NCBI GenBank assembly: GCA_018340375.1
Contig: JAFFJZ010000001.1
Coordinates: 43,764,001-43,828,000 of the forward strand
Direction of reading: 5' to 3'
Origin: Gonatopus flavifemur
Lineage: Eukaryota; Arthropoda; Insecta; Hymenoptera; Dryinidae
Length of the DNA: 64,000 nucleotides
The first letter of the stretch is position 1. Every line of letters starts with the position of its first letter. Positions 23,711 to 35,429 of the stretch are shown here, piece by piece. The notes below the pieces were generated by a model that worked only from the letters and a program-made list of their open reading frames with translations, was not told the origin of the DNA and ran no database searches. The translations under genes were made by a program, and so were the position numbers.

Positions 23711-23872
23711 ATTGGCATCAGTGATGCCAGTATTTCCTAGAGAAATCTTCAGATTTTCTGTCATTGGTCATTTCTTCCCAAATTGAAAATATGATTGGCC
23801 AGTTGTACAAGAAATGACCAATCATTAGATGCTGAAGATTTTTCTAGGGAATACTGGCAATGCTGATTGGCA
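23711..23872. repeat. Palindromic block 1 of the hAT element
   Basis: TGCCAGTATTTCCTAGAGAA and TCATTGGTCATTTCTT in the left arm mirror the right arm, reverse complement TGCCAGTATTCCCTAGAAAA and TGATTGGTCATTTCTT. Arms are about 60-75 bp. Confidence 0.65.
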
Positions 23873-23986
23873 TTGGTTTCCTCTGATGATTCTTAGTATG
23901 ACCTACGAATCTTCATTTTTATCGTACTATGTTATCATTTTCCGTATATGATGATATAGAATAATACATTTACATATGTATATTCC

Positions 23987-24109
23987 ATGGTAAGGGATCT
24001 TTTGGCCGAATGAACATGATTCGACCACCGCTAGTCATTCCCTAGTGTTCTCTGAAAGCGACTAGTGATTGTCAAATCATGTCGATTCTGCCAAAAGACT
24101 CCCTACCAT
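23987..24109. repeat. Palindromic block 2 of the hAT element
   Basis: Left ATGGTAAGGGATCTTTTGGC and reverse-complemented right ATGGTAGGGAGTCTTTTGGC begin arms of about 50 bp that continue through ACATGATT and CTAGTC. Confidence 0.75.
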
Positions 24110-24177
24110 ATTCCATTCTACTTTATATTGTCACCAGGAAATACCGAATAAACTAAAAGTTACTTTTCATCTAATCT

Positions 24178-24289
24178 CTCATGTGAGCACCAATCTGGGA
24201 TAAATTTTTGTTCGACTTTGGCCTGAGCTTTCAAGGTTGGGCCTCGATCAGATTGAAATTGGACCAAGATTTGTGTTTACATGAGCTGA
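24178..24289. repeat. Palindromic block 3, weak
   Basis: CATGTGAGCACCAATCTGGG mirrors CATGTAAACACAAATCTTGG. Similarity falls off inward. Confidence 0.4.
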
Positions 24290-24668
24290 AATCAAGTTTG
24301 AAACTAGTGAAATTTCCAAGTGCAATCTACTCCAACCGTTAACGCACTTTACTGCAATTCGATCAGCATCGCCACAATTCAAATTGGACGTTACAAATCC
24401 TTGTATTTTGTGTCCATTCTACTTTTGATGCAAGACCACACTGCACATCAAAACAATCTACCAAGTGGTTTTGCATGTTTCTTGCCAAATTGTTAAGGTG
24501 TCCACCTAGCAGTGCTGGGATTGAAAGAATTTTTTCCTCATTCGGGCATATTTAGAATAGTCTGAGGAATAGACTAGTTCCAGAAAGGGGCACTAAATTA
24601 GTTAAACTATATAAATTTTATCAAAATGAACAACACGATGATTAACTACAACTAAGACTTTCTAAAAT

Positions 24669-24880
24669 AGGGTGCACTACCCAGTAGATCAACGATTTAT
24701 AAAAGAAGTAATTATTAAAAATTTCTGCTACATTAAAGTAATTTGATTGTTTTCATAAGAAGTTGTTACTATTTTGAAAAAAACCGAATTATTTTAACGT
24801 AGTAGAAATTTTTAATAGTTACTTCTTTTATGAATCTTCATTCCATTAGGCCATCGTTCATTTACTCGGTAGTTCACCCT
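24669..24880. repeat. Palindromic block 4, 212 bp
   Basis: AGGGTGCACTACCCAGTAGA mirrors AGGGTGAACTACCGAGTAAA. The deeper arms share AAAAGAAGTAATTATTAAAA and TTTCTGCTACATTAAA-like sequence, arms of about 75 bp. Confidence 0.7.
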
Positions 24881-24937
24881 CATTTTTATTATGATATTTT
24901 TTTTGAATAAAAAAAATACAAAAACCCCATATAAGTA

Positions 24938-25179
24938 CACTGAGGGAAAAAAGTCATTGAGGCAAGAAAATATTTCATCCAATGGTAACTATAAAATATT
25001 TCTTTGAACCAATTGAATATTATTCGAATGAATGAAATGGTTTTTGACCGCATGAAGTATTTCATCAACTGAAAAACCATTTTATCCATTGGAGTAAAAT
25101 TTCATTGATCTCAAGAAATATTTTATAGATACCATTGGATGTAATATTTTTTTGTCCCAATGAATTTCTTCCCTCAGTG
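24938..25179. mobile_element. Foldback, 242 bp, CACTGAGGGAAAA family, copy 1
   Basis: Left CACTGAGGGAAAAAAGTCAT; reverse-complemented right CACTGAGGGAAGAAATTCAT; TA flanks (24936-24937, 25180-25181). Same length and collinear sequence as 43992-44233. Both carry TCATTGAGGCAAG, AATATTTCATCCAATGG and TTTTATAGATACCATTG. Confidence 0.87.
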
Positions 25180-25794
25180 TATGAAAAATAAACAGAGTTA
25201 TCAAACTCATCCATTATGTAGATATATTAAGAATGAATATGTACCATTGTATTTGTACCGAAATATGAACATTCATATTCAAATTATGATCTTATGCTAT
25301 TTTATTGAATCATATTAAATGCTGTCTCGTCATAATCAAAATCTACATTGTACAAATTGTTTTCCATTGAATTCATTTTCAATTATTAATGTTTATCTCC
25401 CATATTTTTCTATACTTGAAGGAAGTTATCACATTCTATTGACTAATAAGTGGAGGTGTGGTTTTTAGTGGAAACGTGTTTTTTGAAATTTTTCAACATT
25501 CCTCAAGCGTTTATAATCTGGCTAGGCAATGCTTTGGAAGGTTTCGAGAATACAAAACGACGATCCAAAACAATGGCTAGTCGTAGCACATATGCATGAA
25601 AAGTTCTGGGCAATTTTCACGGATTCGTTTTCATAAAAAAAATCACACTTCAATGAACAAGTCTTTCAACGGTATTCGAGCAACATTTGAACAAATCTCA
25701 ATTAAATAACTTCTCGTATTTAGATCAGTGGAATTCCACTGGATCGCGATTATTAGTATTTCACTCCAATGCACTGCATTGGTGAGTATCCACT

Positions 25795-26050
25795 CACCGA
25801 AAAAAATTATTAGTTACCCTTACTCCAAATTAGTTCCAGCAACTAGATACAGTTGTTGACATTTGGATAACTAAAACGGGCGTTGGCTCAACTGAATTCA
25901 AATTTAATTTCTCTGACTTTAGTTGCTGTTACTAATCTGAAGTTGCCTTAACTACAGCTTTTATGACCGGCTTCTATTCTTTTATTACTCGGAACTCATT
26001 TTCACAACTAACTTCAGTTCATTCGATCAAATAAATTATTTTTTTCGGTG
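25795..26050. mobile_element. Foldback, 256 bp, CACCGAAAAAAAT ends
   Basis: Left CACCGAAAAAAATTATTAG and reverse-complemented right CACCGAAAAAAATAATTTAT. The interior carries AGTTGC/CAACT motifs in both orientations. No TA at the flanks. Last palindromic block of the hAT element 23603-26385. Confidence 0.75.
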
Positions 26051-26669
26051 TTGAGTTTCCCAATGAAATATGACTCATTTCGATCAATCATCATTTCGAG
26101 CTTTAGGTAAGCTTTCACTCACTGAATAGTGAGTATTGATTCATAACGTAGTAAAATTCATCCAATTCTATCCAGTGGGATACTTATAACTGTAGAATCA
26201 ATGAAATTCTACTGATGCAAATTTAGAAAGGAGAACAACATGGAAAAATACATTGTATTAAATAACCATTCAATTGAGCACCATGTGGGTTTTTGACTGG
26301 GTTTTTGAGGGTTTTTTCAATCCGTACCCACCCGAAAAAACCCACTGGGTCCAATTGGGTATTGGACCCACAGATGCCAACCCTGCATTTGGGTGAACAT
26401 GCTTCTTATCGATTGCCCGAAGTTATCCAAATGCTTACCTAATTCCATGTAAAACCTATCGATTTTCATTTTTTAGTCACATTTATATACATTTTTATGA
26501 ATTTCTAAGAGTTCATCTGATCTGATTTATGAAATATGTGACGTGTGTAACACGCACGGTACGGATATACCTCACACATTTGATTTTAATTGAATTATGC
26601 ATTTCTCGTACCTCGTAATCATTTCAAAATACACGTGTGGGTTTGCAATCGTGTGAAACAAATACATTA

Positions 26670-27041
26670 CACGGAGAAAAAGGAATTCGCTGTGGCAGCG
26701 AAATCTACTTTTGCTGGGTTCCTTTTGCCAGAGCAGCAAATTTTTTGCTGTGACAGCAAACTATTTGCTGTTCTAGCAATCTTGTTAGCTGCGACAGCGA
26801 GTTTTTAGCTGTGGCAGCAAAAAATGTTTGCTATCCCAGCAAAATTTGTTTGCTATTCTGTATATAGTACTGAAAATTTGCTGGCGGAGCAAACATTTCT
26901 TGCTGCCACAGCTAAAAAATTGCTGTCGTAGCTAACACGATTGCTGTTATAGCAAATTTTTAGCTAGGTCAGCAAAAAATTTTGTTATTCTATATATAAT
27001 ACCTCGATTTGCTGCGTCAGCAAATTTTTTCTCTCCCGTTG
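26670..27041. mobile_element. Foldback of alternating GCTG and AGCAAA motifs
   Basis: Left end CACGGAGAAAAAGGAATTCG; right end, reverse-complemented, CAACGGGAGAGAAAAAAT. The interior is a regular series of 15-25-bp units such as GCTGTGACAGCAAA, first in one order and then mirrored about ATTCTGTATATAGTAC. A related interior occurs at 56037-56276. TA precedes the left end. Confidence 0.8.
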
Positions 27042-29548
27042 AAAGCAAACGCTGAAACCTACTGCCACTTGTAAGTTAATCAATTATTCATTCGATATAA
27101 ATCTATTAACGGTTAATGAAGGTGTGACATCGATAGAAAACCTTTTAGATTCTCATCGAGATGTAGGGTCCTTGCATTCAATGTCATTCACATATGGGAG
27201 AAATTTGTTGCCAATTCACACGTGAACTAGCTCAATATGACGGTTATTAGAAATTTGAACATGTTACTTGTACAACAGATTAACAGATGGTTGAATTCAA
27301 TGTGTTTCGTTGATATAATTTGAAAGAAATGTTGTGTACAGCAGCGAATGAATCATCATTCTCTACGACAGAACGATAGTTTGTATGCTGAAAGAGTTAT
27401 TTATCAAAGTTTTGTATTTCGTTTCTATAAAAGATTATATAATGAATGTATATATATATATATATATATATATCGTCTTTGTGTTTTTCTCACTTCTCTC
27501 TTTCTTTTTCTCCCTCCCCTCTTGTTTGCCCTTCCAGTGTTGAGAGAAAAAATACGTTCAGGAATGAACGATGGTCAAATTAACCTCTCTTGAATCGTTA
27601 TGCACATGAAATTGGAGGGGTTGAATTGAGGATTGCAGGAGAGAGGTTTATAAGATTCATCACGTAACAATAGAAGTTACACATTCACTGAATTTTTAAA
27701 AATGTAACGTGTTGCGAGGGTGTGGACTTTTATGAATGTTGCATGAATATTTTACCAAGATTCATGGATGAATCCTTGTTTTTCACATGTGACAATGACT
27801 TACCTGAACATTCCGGGCATAAGCTCTTGGGAAATCAAAACTCGCAACTCAAAACCAAGAACACGTTATGTCGTTCAAGTTTGAATCGTATTTTGAGACT
27901 AAATTGTATAATCAAATACAAGAGTACTGAAACCGTATGTAATTTGTTGTCTTGATAACACACCTGATTGCTACATTTGATTCAAGAAAAAGAACCTTTT
28001 TGGATTGTTTCTGAAGGAAACATTCTAGATATTCTCACCTTAACACGTAGAGAAACTGGCTACTAGTTTGAAAACAACACCCCCTTATCTCGCCGTTGAA
28101 AGGATGGATGAAAATTAATCTCCATTGAAAAATACGAAATTCTCATAAGAGAGTAATCATTCCAATGTTTGCGGTAAATTGGAGTGAGAAAACATAACCA
28201 GAAATGTAAATTCAGAGGAAGGTCTTATGAGATGCACATACTGATATTTTTATGAATGGATGCAGACTCTGATCTAGATTGCAGTTGCAAATTCTAGTAA
28301 CACAATATAATTTCTCGTCCTAATGCGAATATGTTGTTCGATTACTATTGATTGCAGTACTCCCACTCCTCAAGGCCATTTCCTTCGTGTGGTGAACGTT
28401 TTATCAACAAAGATATAAATACGTATCCACTGAAATATTTACACATTATTTCTGAGTCCCTGGGGCTGGTACTTGAAGTTTGTGAGTTCGAATTGGTCGG
28501 AAACAAGTTCTGAATTGTGAATATCTCAGCACTTCTTATATTTTTTCACCTTAATTGAATGATTCTGGGATCATTGGAAGAATCTCCTTACTGGGGGAAT
28601 AAAGATTACATAGCAACGAAACATTCAGAGGGTTGAAAAATATTCTCCACGATGATAGAATAAAAACGTTGCTAAATCAGATTTTTGTCTTCCATACATA
28701 TTCATGTGATAACATAAGCTTTGACCAGGAAACACAATCTCGGTTTTCCGATTCTCAGAAGTTTTGAATTATTTGTAATCAGATTATGAATTTTGTAACG
28801 AATTTTGGATGATATTTTCCAGCTATAGCGGACCATGTACTGTGAGTTGAAAGATATCATGTATGAACGAAAATTCTATGGAATATTCTATCAACAATTA
28901 TCTCCACGTCTGTAATTTGTATAATATATCACTCACAACGGGAATTCATCAGAATGCTTTTCAAGGAACTTCAGTTGTTTTTTTCCAAACTGGATTTTAT
29001 GTATTTTGTGGAATGGTTTTGATTTAATTTTTCCAACCAATTTTTGTGGGGAATATGAGAACGAAATAAGATAAAAAGTTTCTCTTCTCCTTGTGAAGTA
29101 CAACATTCATGGCAACAGGTTCTTCTTGGAGAATATAATCGCTTTCTCAGTCTTGAATCATGGAAATGCGATTGAGATTGCATGGTGTTGTTCAAAAATC
29201 GGGATTGAAAAATACAGTCAGAGATTGGATACATGAAAACAAATTGGAAGAACATTGGTATACCAAATTCTGATAATTCGTCGAGTTTTTCCATTCCTTC
29301 AGAGATGGAATTTATTTTTTATTTTCATCGTTGCAATAATCTTAAGAATTGAAGAATTAGTAAACGAATTTTTTTGACCATCATGCTCTACTCAAAAGTT
29401 TTTAAAAACGTATTGCAAGTTTTCGGTAAGTTCTTAGAATTTTCCAGAGATACAATATGCTGTTGAAGCAGATTTGAATGATTCACTCTTCTGTGTACAC
29501 AGGATGTCTCGGAAAAAATTTAGAATGTTTTTTATCGATAGTTTCTCC
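27042..29548. other. No firm gene; TA microsatellite at 27449-27473
   Basis: A (TA)n run lies at 27449-27473, followed by a pyrimidine-rich stretch to about 27535. No coding segment could be supported. A very short open segment with ATG at 29381 ends in a consensus-like donor (TTTCG then GTAAGT at 29424) but is too small to call. Confidence 0.35.
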
Positions 29549-29636
29549 ATAGAAAATTTGTCGAGTGTATATTGAATTTTATAAAGTTTCCATCGAGGTT
29601 TCATAACATTCAATATAAACTCGACAAATTTTCTAT
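29549..29636. repeat. Near-perfect 88-bp hairpin
   Basis: Left arm ATAGAAAATTTGTCGAGTGT and reverse-complemented right arm ATAGAAAATTTGTCGAGTTT. Over 36 paired positions only about three mismatches are seen, with a loop of about 14 bases. The size and pairing would allow a precursor-like RNA hairpin, but a young foldback repeat is equally likely. Confidence 0.85.
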
Positions 29637-29903
29637 AAAAAAAGCTATGGATGGTATCATCGATCGCTCATCCTCACCGAACCTTTCAGGAGCGGATTCC
29701 TGAGACAAATATAAGATATTTTGTCCCCTGGTAAAAGATTTGAAGAATGCTGACTTATATTTGTCAAATGCTCAAGTTTTGGATTATGAAAATGAATTGA
29801 CCATTCAGGCGGTAAACACAACGGTTACTGTAATAATCGATAAGTACATGTTTAAGTATAACTTCCACACTTAATTAGTTGGAGTCAGCTCTAAAACCAA
29901 GTA

Positions 29904-31190
29904 TTGGGTCGGCAACTAAGTAATTGCGGATTTTTGTTAGAAAATCAAAGACGCTTTTTTCATGGAACTAAATAACTTTATTCTGTAATGTATTGCCCAT
30001 TTTGAACAATGACCTTTTGCCATCTTTCAGGCAGCATCATAATCCCACGTTCATGAAACTTCTGGTTTTTATTAGCAAAAAACTGAATCAGGTACGATTT
30101 GACATCATCATCATTACTGAAATTTGTACCATTCAAGGAGTTTTGGAAAGATCGAAACAAAAAGTAATCAGATAGTGCAAGGTCAGGACTATATGGTGGA
30201 TGTGGCAAAACATCCCAACCAAGCTCCAATCATTTTTGCCGAGTGACCAAAGATGTGTGTGGCTTTGCATTGTCATGATGGAATACAACACCTTTCCGAT
30301 TTGTCAATTCGAGCCGCTTTTCTTCAACTGCATTGTTTAATTTCGTTAGTTGTTCAATGTAGACATCAGAATTGATCGTTCGGTTGGGTGGTAAGAGTTC
30401 AAAGTAGACAATTCCTTTGTAATCCCGCCAAACTGATAACAAAACCTTCTTTCGATGAATATCAGCTTTTGCTGTTGTTCGAGTTAGTTCACCTGGCCTG
30501 CTCCACGATCTTTTCCGCTTGATATTGTCGTACACAACCCATTTTTCATCGCCAGTTATCAGTCGTTTTAAAAATGGATCATTTTCATTACGTTTCTTCA
30601 GCAAATCGCAGATGTCAATGCGTTGCGTTAAATGCGTTTCTTTCAGTTCGTGAGGAACCCATGTATCGAGTTTTTGAACATAGCCAAGTTGTTTTAAGTG
30701 ATTTTCAATGCATGTATGTGATACATGAAGTTTCTCTGCAATCTCACGTGTTGTACTGTGACGATCCGAATCGATTATTGCTTTGATTAGGGCGTCATCA
30801 ACGTCAACTGGACGACCAGAGCGTTTTTCATCTTTGAGTGAAAAATCAACAGAACGAAATTTGGCAAACCAATTTTGACACTGCCGTTCCTTTAAGGCTT
30901 CGGCACCATAAACAGCACATAACTTTTCTTGAGCTTGCGATGCGTTTTTCCCTTTGCGGAAATAAAAAAGCAAAATATGACGAAAATGTTCCTTTTCATT
31001 TTCCATTTTTCAACGAACGCCAAACGAAAACTACGCAAACGATAAAAAAATTTTTGTTACTGATTGACAGCTGAATTGCCAACTATCAAATAACAAGATG
31101 TGTTTTACATTTGTACTACGTCTGCAAAGCTAAAAATTCAACTGACACCATCTATGAGTGAAATCCGCAATTACTTAGTTGCGAACCTGA
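29904..31190 (-). mobile_element. mariner-family transposon, full length, 1287 bp
   Basis: The inverted ends share GCAACTAAGTAATTGCGG, preceded by TTGGGTCG on the left and TCAGGTTC on the reverse-complemented right. TA flanks on both sides (29902-29903 and 31191-31192) are the mariner target duplication. It encloses one transposase gene on the minus strand. The protein resembles the mellifera-type mariners of insects. Length and ends are complete, so decay is limited; the gene has one visible inactivating change. Confidence 0.96.
29978..31006 (-). pseudogene. mariner transposase with one in-frame stop
   Basis: A DDE/D transposase that would cut and paste the element via its inverted ends. 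From the ATG at 31006 the frame runs 258 codons, meets TGA at 30230-30232, then continues in the same frame for 83 codons to the normal end, 342 positions in all. That is close to the usual 340-350. An N-terminal helix-turn-helix region (about 1-110) includes TTREIAEKLHVS; WVPHEL is at 116-121. The catalytic triad is intact: D153 in TGDEKW, D245 in HHDNAKPH and D280 in ALSDY, spaced as DD34D. Substitutions at usually conserved sites include VWRDYKG, where VWWD is usual, and SPDLALSDY, where SPDLAPSDY is usual. The stop lies between the second and third catalytic residues, so the product would be inactive unless the stop were read through. Confidence 0.94.
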
Positions 31191-31192
31191 TA

Positions 31193-33263
31193 TTTTACAG
31201 CCTTTCTTCCCAAGGAAAAGGAATCACTCTTTGAGGAGTTCGGAATCTTTTCTGATGGGATACTCTGTATATTCGTACCGTCAACTTCAATATCGATTTT
31301 TCTATTGGAATTTCTCGAGAATTGACATACGAATGTATTTTCGTACGATAATACTGGTGTATGATAGGATAGTCCACATTGACTGAGACCCTCTTAATGA
31401 GAGCTGTGATATAAATATAATTACTTACGAGGATCTTCGAATAAATTCGAATTTTAACAACGAGAGTCTGACTATTAAGGGGCATATCTACTGAGGTTTT
31501 ATAAATGTTTGATTATCTACTCCACAAATAATGTTTATTGATTTCGAATATACCAACATACGAGTTGGGTTGATGATCAATGTAAAAGCTGGCGAACTAT
31601 TGGGAGACGGATGAAAAATTCAGTGAGCTGAACAATTGATCAGTGGTTTCAAGTGGACAGAACGAAATAATTATTTAGTGAATTGAACAATTGAGGGGCA
31701 ATGTGTACCAATATTTCATATTTCCAACAATCCTGGGTTGCCCAAATCATGATATAGAATTATATAAGTGAACTTTCAACTGAGCAGCAGGATTTAAACT
31801 CACCGAATGAAGATTTCGGATTCACTGATTTCCTTAAATAATCCTGACGAATGCACGGGGTCGGTTAATCGATTAATTTATTTATTTAAATCCAAAATGT
31901 TTCCTGGATTTCGATTGATGATTTTTTTTCCTGTTTCAGGTGAGTGGATGATTGAAGCTAAAGTTCTTTTGTAAGTCAGTTCTCTCGGTATTTTGTAATG
32001 CTGCGTTATCCTACTTTTAATGAGAACACATTGCAAATGTGTGTATTCAAAACTGAGACTGAATGCTTGGGACAATTTTTGCTTGTGATTGATCTGTTTT
32101 GTTTGAATTGGATTCAATGTGAATGTAGAACTAACAATGAAAGGATTATTGACATTATATTGTTGAATCAACAGTAATTTTTTGTTCTTATAGCGACACA
32201 AAATTGTTTTGTTAAAAATTAACACAAATCCAGTGATATGCTCGGACATATTTCCACAATGATAATTGCAGGTGGATATATGACAGCATTTTATTGTCAT
32301 TGAAGTAGTATCATTGTGGATTTTTTCCGTGTAGGAGCAGTAAAAACAGAAATTCTACCAAACATGTAGAATATATTTCTCACTCTATTTCTCTCCAAAA
32401 AAAACAGATTGTGATCATTAATCACTTTGATTTAATGAATTTGAATGTCAATAGCACCAAACCAAAAAAACACGATGAAGGAAAATGCGGTTTGAAACGA
32501 AGTGATTTTTAGAAGAACGTCTGAGAATATTTTTCAGTTCATGTTAATGTTGAAATTTCTCCAACAAAATCGAAAAATATTAGAAAGAATGGATGATTTT
32601 TGAAAATTCATCAGTAACTAAAATTCCATGCTCACCTTCTGGCAAGCTCATATTTTGATTCAACTTTTGTTATATTGTTTATACGATACTTTGTCTAATA
32701 ATCTCCAATATAAACGTTTCTCTGTGAATAAAAACCTCAACCGTTTAATGTATGCCAGAAAACAATGATTGTAATTTACTATACTCCCCAGTCGCAGTTC
32801 TTCCCCTATGCGAGGAACTATTCCTATCTGATGAATTTCAAAAATCAGAATGAGTTTCATTATCGCATGAACTCATTTTACTGGATTTTGTGTGATTTAT
32901 TGCTTTTCTTATTCTGATTAATGCATTCATTTAACTGCCAACATGATTATTTTTGCATGGTACATTTATACTGTGTGAATCAACATCAAAGGTCACCTTC
33001 CGAGAAATGATCTGTTGTTAGAAGCCTTTCTCAGAATCCAGTAACAAAGAATTAAATAATGCTGCAACACTGAATGATGCTTGAATAACAATACTCAAAC
33101 CAAGCAACATAATTATACGGAAAGAAGAGAGTAGTGACAGCAACTGTCCGAGTCAATCAACAAAAATTGCTAATTGGATCCTAGTTGCTGAAACTATTCA
33201 CGTCATCGATGAGACTAATCGCTTTGTTCGAAGACTTGTTGGAGGATATCTAGCAAACACGAA
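31193..33263. other. No gene recognised
   Basis: A minus-strand frame at 31878-32300 (140 residues) shows no domain, start context or paired splice signal that I can support. No repeat copy identified. Confidence 0.35.
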
Positions 33264-33420
33264 TTTTTAAATATCTTATAGTCGTCTAAAAGATGTCTCA
33301 TGCAACACAATCAACACAATTGGAGAACTTCGTTGTTCTTTTATAATAACGGAGTTCTCAAATTTTTTCAATTTCACTGCATGAGATATTTCTTAAAATA
33401 CTAGAAGATATCTTGAAAAC
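33264..33420. repeat. Foldback, about 157 bp, arms about 67 bp
   Basis: Left ATATCTTATAGTCGTCTAAA, TCTCATGCA and GAGAACTTCGTTGTT mirror the right arm, whose reverse complement has ATATCTTCTAGTATTTTAAG, TCTCATGCA and GAGAACTCCGTTATT. Confidence 0.75.
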
Positions 33421-33713
33421 TTCCCTTCTGCGAGAACATTAGTGCTGTGTGGATCCTTCTCAACGAACGCAACATCCAAAACTTGATGAAAAATGTATAA
33501 AATGAGATGTCTAAAAGAAGGAATTTCAGACATTGTTTTTGTTATAACAAATCTATAGGTTGTTCTGAAATTCCTTCCATACAAATTTTTATTTCGCTCA
33601 GTTATGCATTCCATTGAGTCCATGTTCGTCTTCCAATTTGATATACTTTCCTAAATCAACTATTAAAAACCTTTCGATATCAATGATAACACTCATACCA
33701 TCATTATCCCACC

Positions 33714-33809
33714 CAGCACAGAAGTGTGAAGACAATTGTTAAGAATTCATAAGGAATTCTTTGAATCCCAATTGAATTCCTCATCAACTCTTCCTTAAAT
33801 GATGTGCTG
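33714..33809. mobile_element. Small foldback with CAGCACA ends, 96 bp
   Basis: Left CAGCACAGAAG preceded by CCCACC; right end TGATGTGCTG. Interior palindromes around GAATTC (AAGAATTCATAAGGAATTC). The left end equals that of the 94-bp element at 3742. Confidence 0.45.
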
Positions 33810-34217
33810 TATGAGATGATAGGTGACTAATACTTCACAGCTCTGGATAATCATTTGATTTCTATTCATTGAACATTGTCCACCCTCAAAATACTGACCT
33901 AATTCTTCCAACATTGAGTCCGCACATAGAGGATGTGCTACATGCATATAATTGTTTGCTGATTTTTTCTTCTCAAATGCATTGATATTTTCAACCCTCG
34001 AATCAATGTGGTTCATTTTAAGACGAGTAAAGTATATTCTCAGCAGTCAAATTTTCCAAACAGTCATGAATTATTTCTTAAAACAACGTATAGGATGTAT
34101 ATACAATGAATAAGCAGTGGATATTATATAATGTGTAACCTGAAGGCTGAAAAAGAATTGAATTTCCCTGTATCCAATTTTCTGTAATAGGCATTAAAAG
34201 GATACAGCTTTCAACTG

Positions 34218-34380
34218 CCTGGCGAAAATGAAGCGAGCCCTGAGCGTGCATATCCGCCAAATTACTCTCTATAGAGGTTATCTATCTCTTTCTACACGAC
34301 ATATTCGAAAAGAGATAGGTAACCTTCGGAGAGTTATTTGGCGGATACCTACTTTCAGAGCACGCTTCATTTCCGCCAGG
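34218..34380. repeat. Strong 163-bp foldback
   Basis: The left arm CCTGGCGAAAATGAAGCG, with TATCCGCCAAATTACTCTC and GGTTATCTATCTCTTT, mirrors the right arm, whose reverse complement begins CCTGGCGGAAATGAAGCG. Arms are about 75 bp and roughly 85 percent identical. No target duplication seen. The plus-strand 210-residue frame starting at 34228 begins inside it and is probably not a gene. Confidence 0.85.
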
Positions 34381-35429
34381 GTCATTTCTCGATTTTTATA
34401 TTCCCCATTTTACCATTTTATGGATGGTGAATGCATTAATACTCCCTGCATTAAAATTAAATGCAAAGCGTATTTGAGATTTTTGCCAGAATCAGTATTA
34501 TGTGCCTTTCATTTGAATTTAAAATATTCAAATCAGCAACCGCATGATCCTGAGCACATGTGCTTTTCGGTACGTACTGAGATGATAATAAAAATACACC
34601 CTCATGCACAATTTTTGCAGTTTGGTTGTCTCATTATCGACTGTTGGTACAGTAGACTGCTGTTCAAGGGATTCTGGGAATTTGGAGTTACTACGTTACC
34701 GACATCATCAGCGAAATCGCTTATCGGCTGGTTCAAAGAATCTTTAGTGGATAAAGCAAACTGTCCGCGAAAGAGTAGGTATCGTCAGTGGATTCAAAAT
34801 ATTACGCCAATTCCATGTTGTTTCCATGTATTTCGACATACAATAAAAGAGGACGAGTGATCGAATCACTCATAATCATTTAGTATCACCTCGGTTGATA
34901 AATCTTCAATTTATACTTTCATTATCTGACTTCTGTCAACGCATTGATACGCACGATAATATCAGATCTTTGTAGATTTTCATACTGTATCAATTCAACG
35001 GTAGATGAAATCATTCATCTTCCCGTTCTGTGACAAGAAGATGATCTATCTGTCATTTCATCTCTTCTTTTTTGCATGTAGAGAACAGTACTCACCTAAT
35101 TTACATGCCTTTGAATCACCAGAATTTTATTCGCGCATGTGAAATATTTGCAAATTTGAGAAAATTCCGCCTCATATTTTGTATTGTTCTTGTGAACTTA
35201 CATAGATATTTTTATCGGGGTACATTCAGTTACTTGATGCAGAGAACCCAATTCATTCTTTCTCCGCTATACCCCAGTAGAAATTTTATCAGGCATTCCC
35301 TATTTTTAATAAGGTCCTGATCAGGTTGGGATCTTATGAGACCCATACAACTTACTGAGGGACTTATCTGATTTGCCTAATATAGGATTCAAATAGGGTT
35401 GTACCACAAGGTTACAATAGGGTTCGGAT
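34381..35429. other. No gene recognised
   Basis: The 210-residue frame ending at 34860 has no recognised domain. 35320-35430 has an imperfect GGGTT/GGATT-rich segment of unknown origin just beyond the LINE 3' end. Confidence 0.35.

Larger units (their letters stand above)
23603..26385. mobile_element. hAT-type element, 2783 bp, 8-bp target duplication
   Basis: Ends are CAGGGTTGG on both sides; the flanking octamer CATTTGGG is exact at 23595-23602 and 26386-26393. Both subterminal regions carry runs of CGGGTTTTTT-like sequence. No transposase frame is present. The body holds six palindromic blocks (23711, 23987, 24178, 24669, 24938, 25795), at least two of them with CACTG/CACCG-type ends. Confidence 0.82.

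Noticed and set aside
29353..29423. Tiny open segment with ATG at 29381 ending in a GTAAGT donor, phase 1
   Set aside because: The phase fits the exon at 46313, but 14 codons and a 17 kb intron crossing several transposons make it too weak to call.
31878..32300. 140-codon minus-strand open frame
   Set aside because: No recognisable domain or splice context; a frame of this length is possible by chance in a window of this size.
34228..34860. 210-codon open frame on the plus strand
   Set aside because: It begins inside the 163-bp hairpin at 34218-34380, and the rest shows no domain or paired splice signals.
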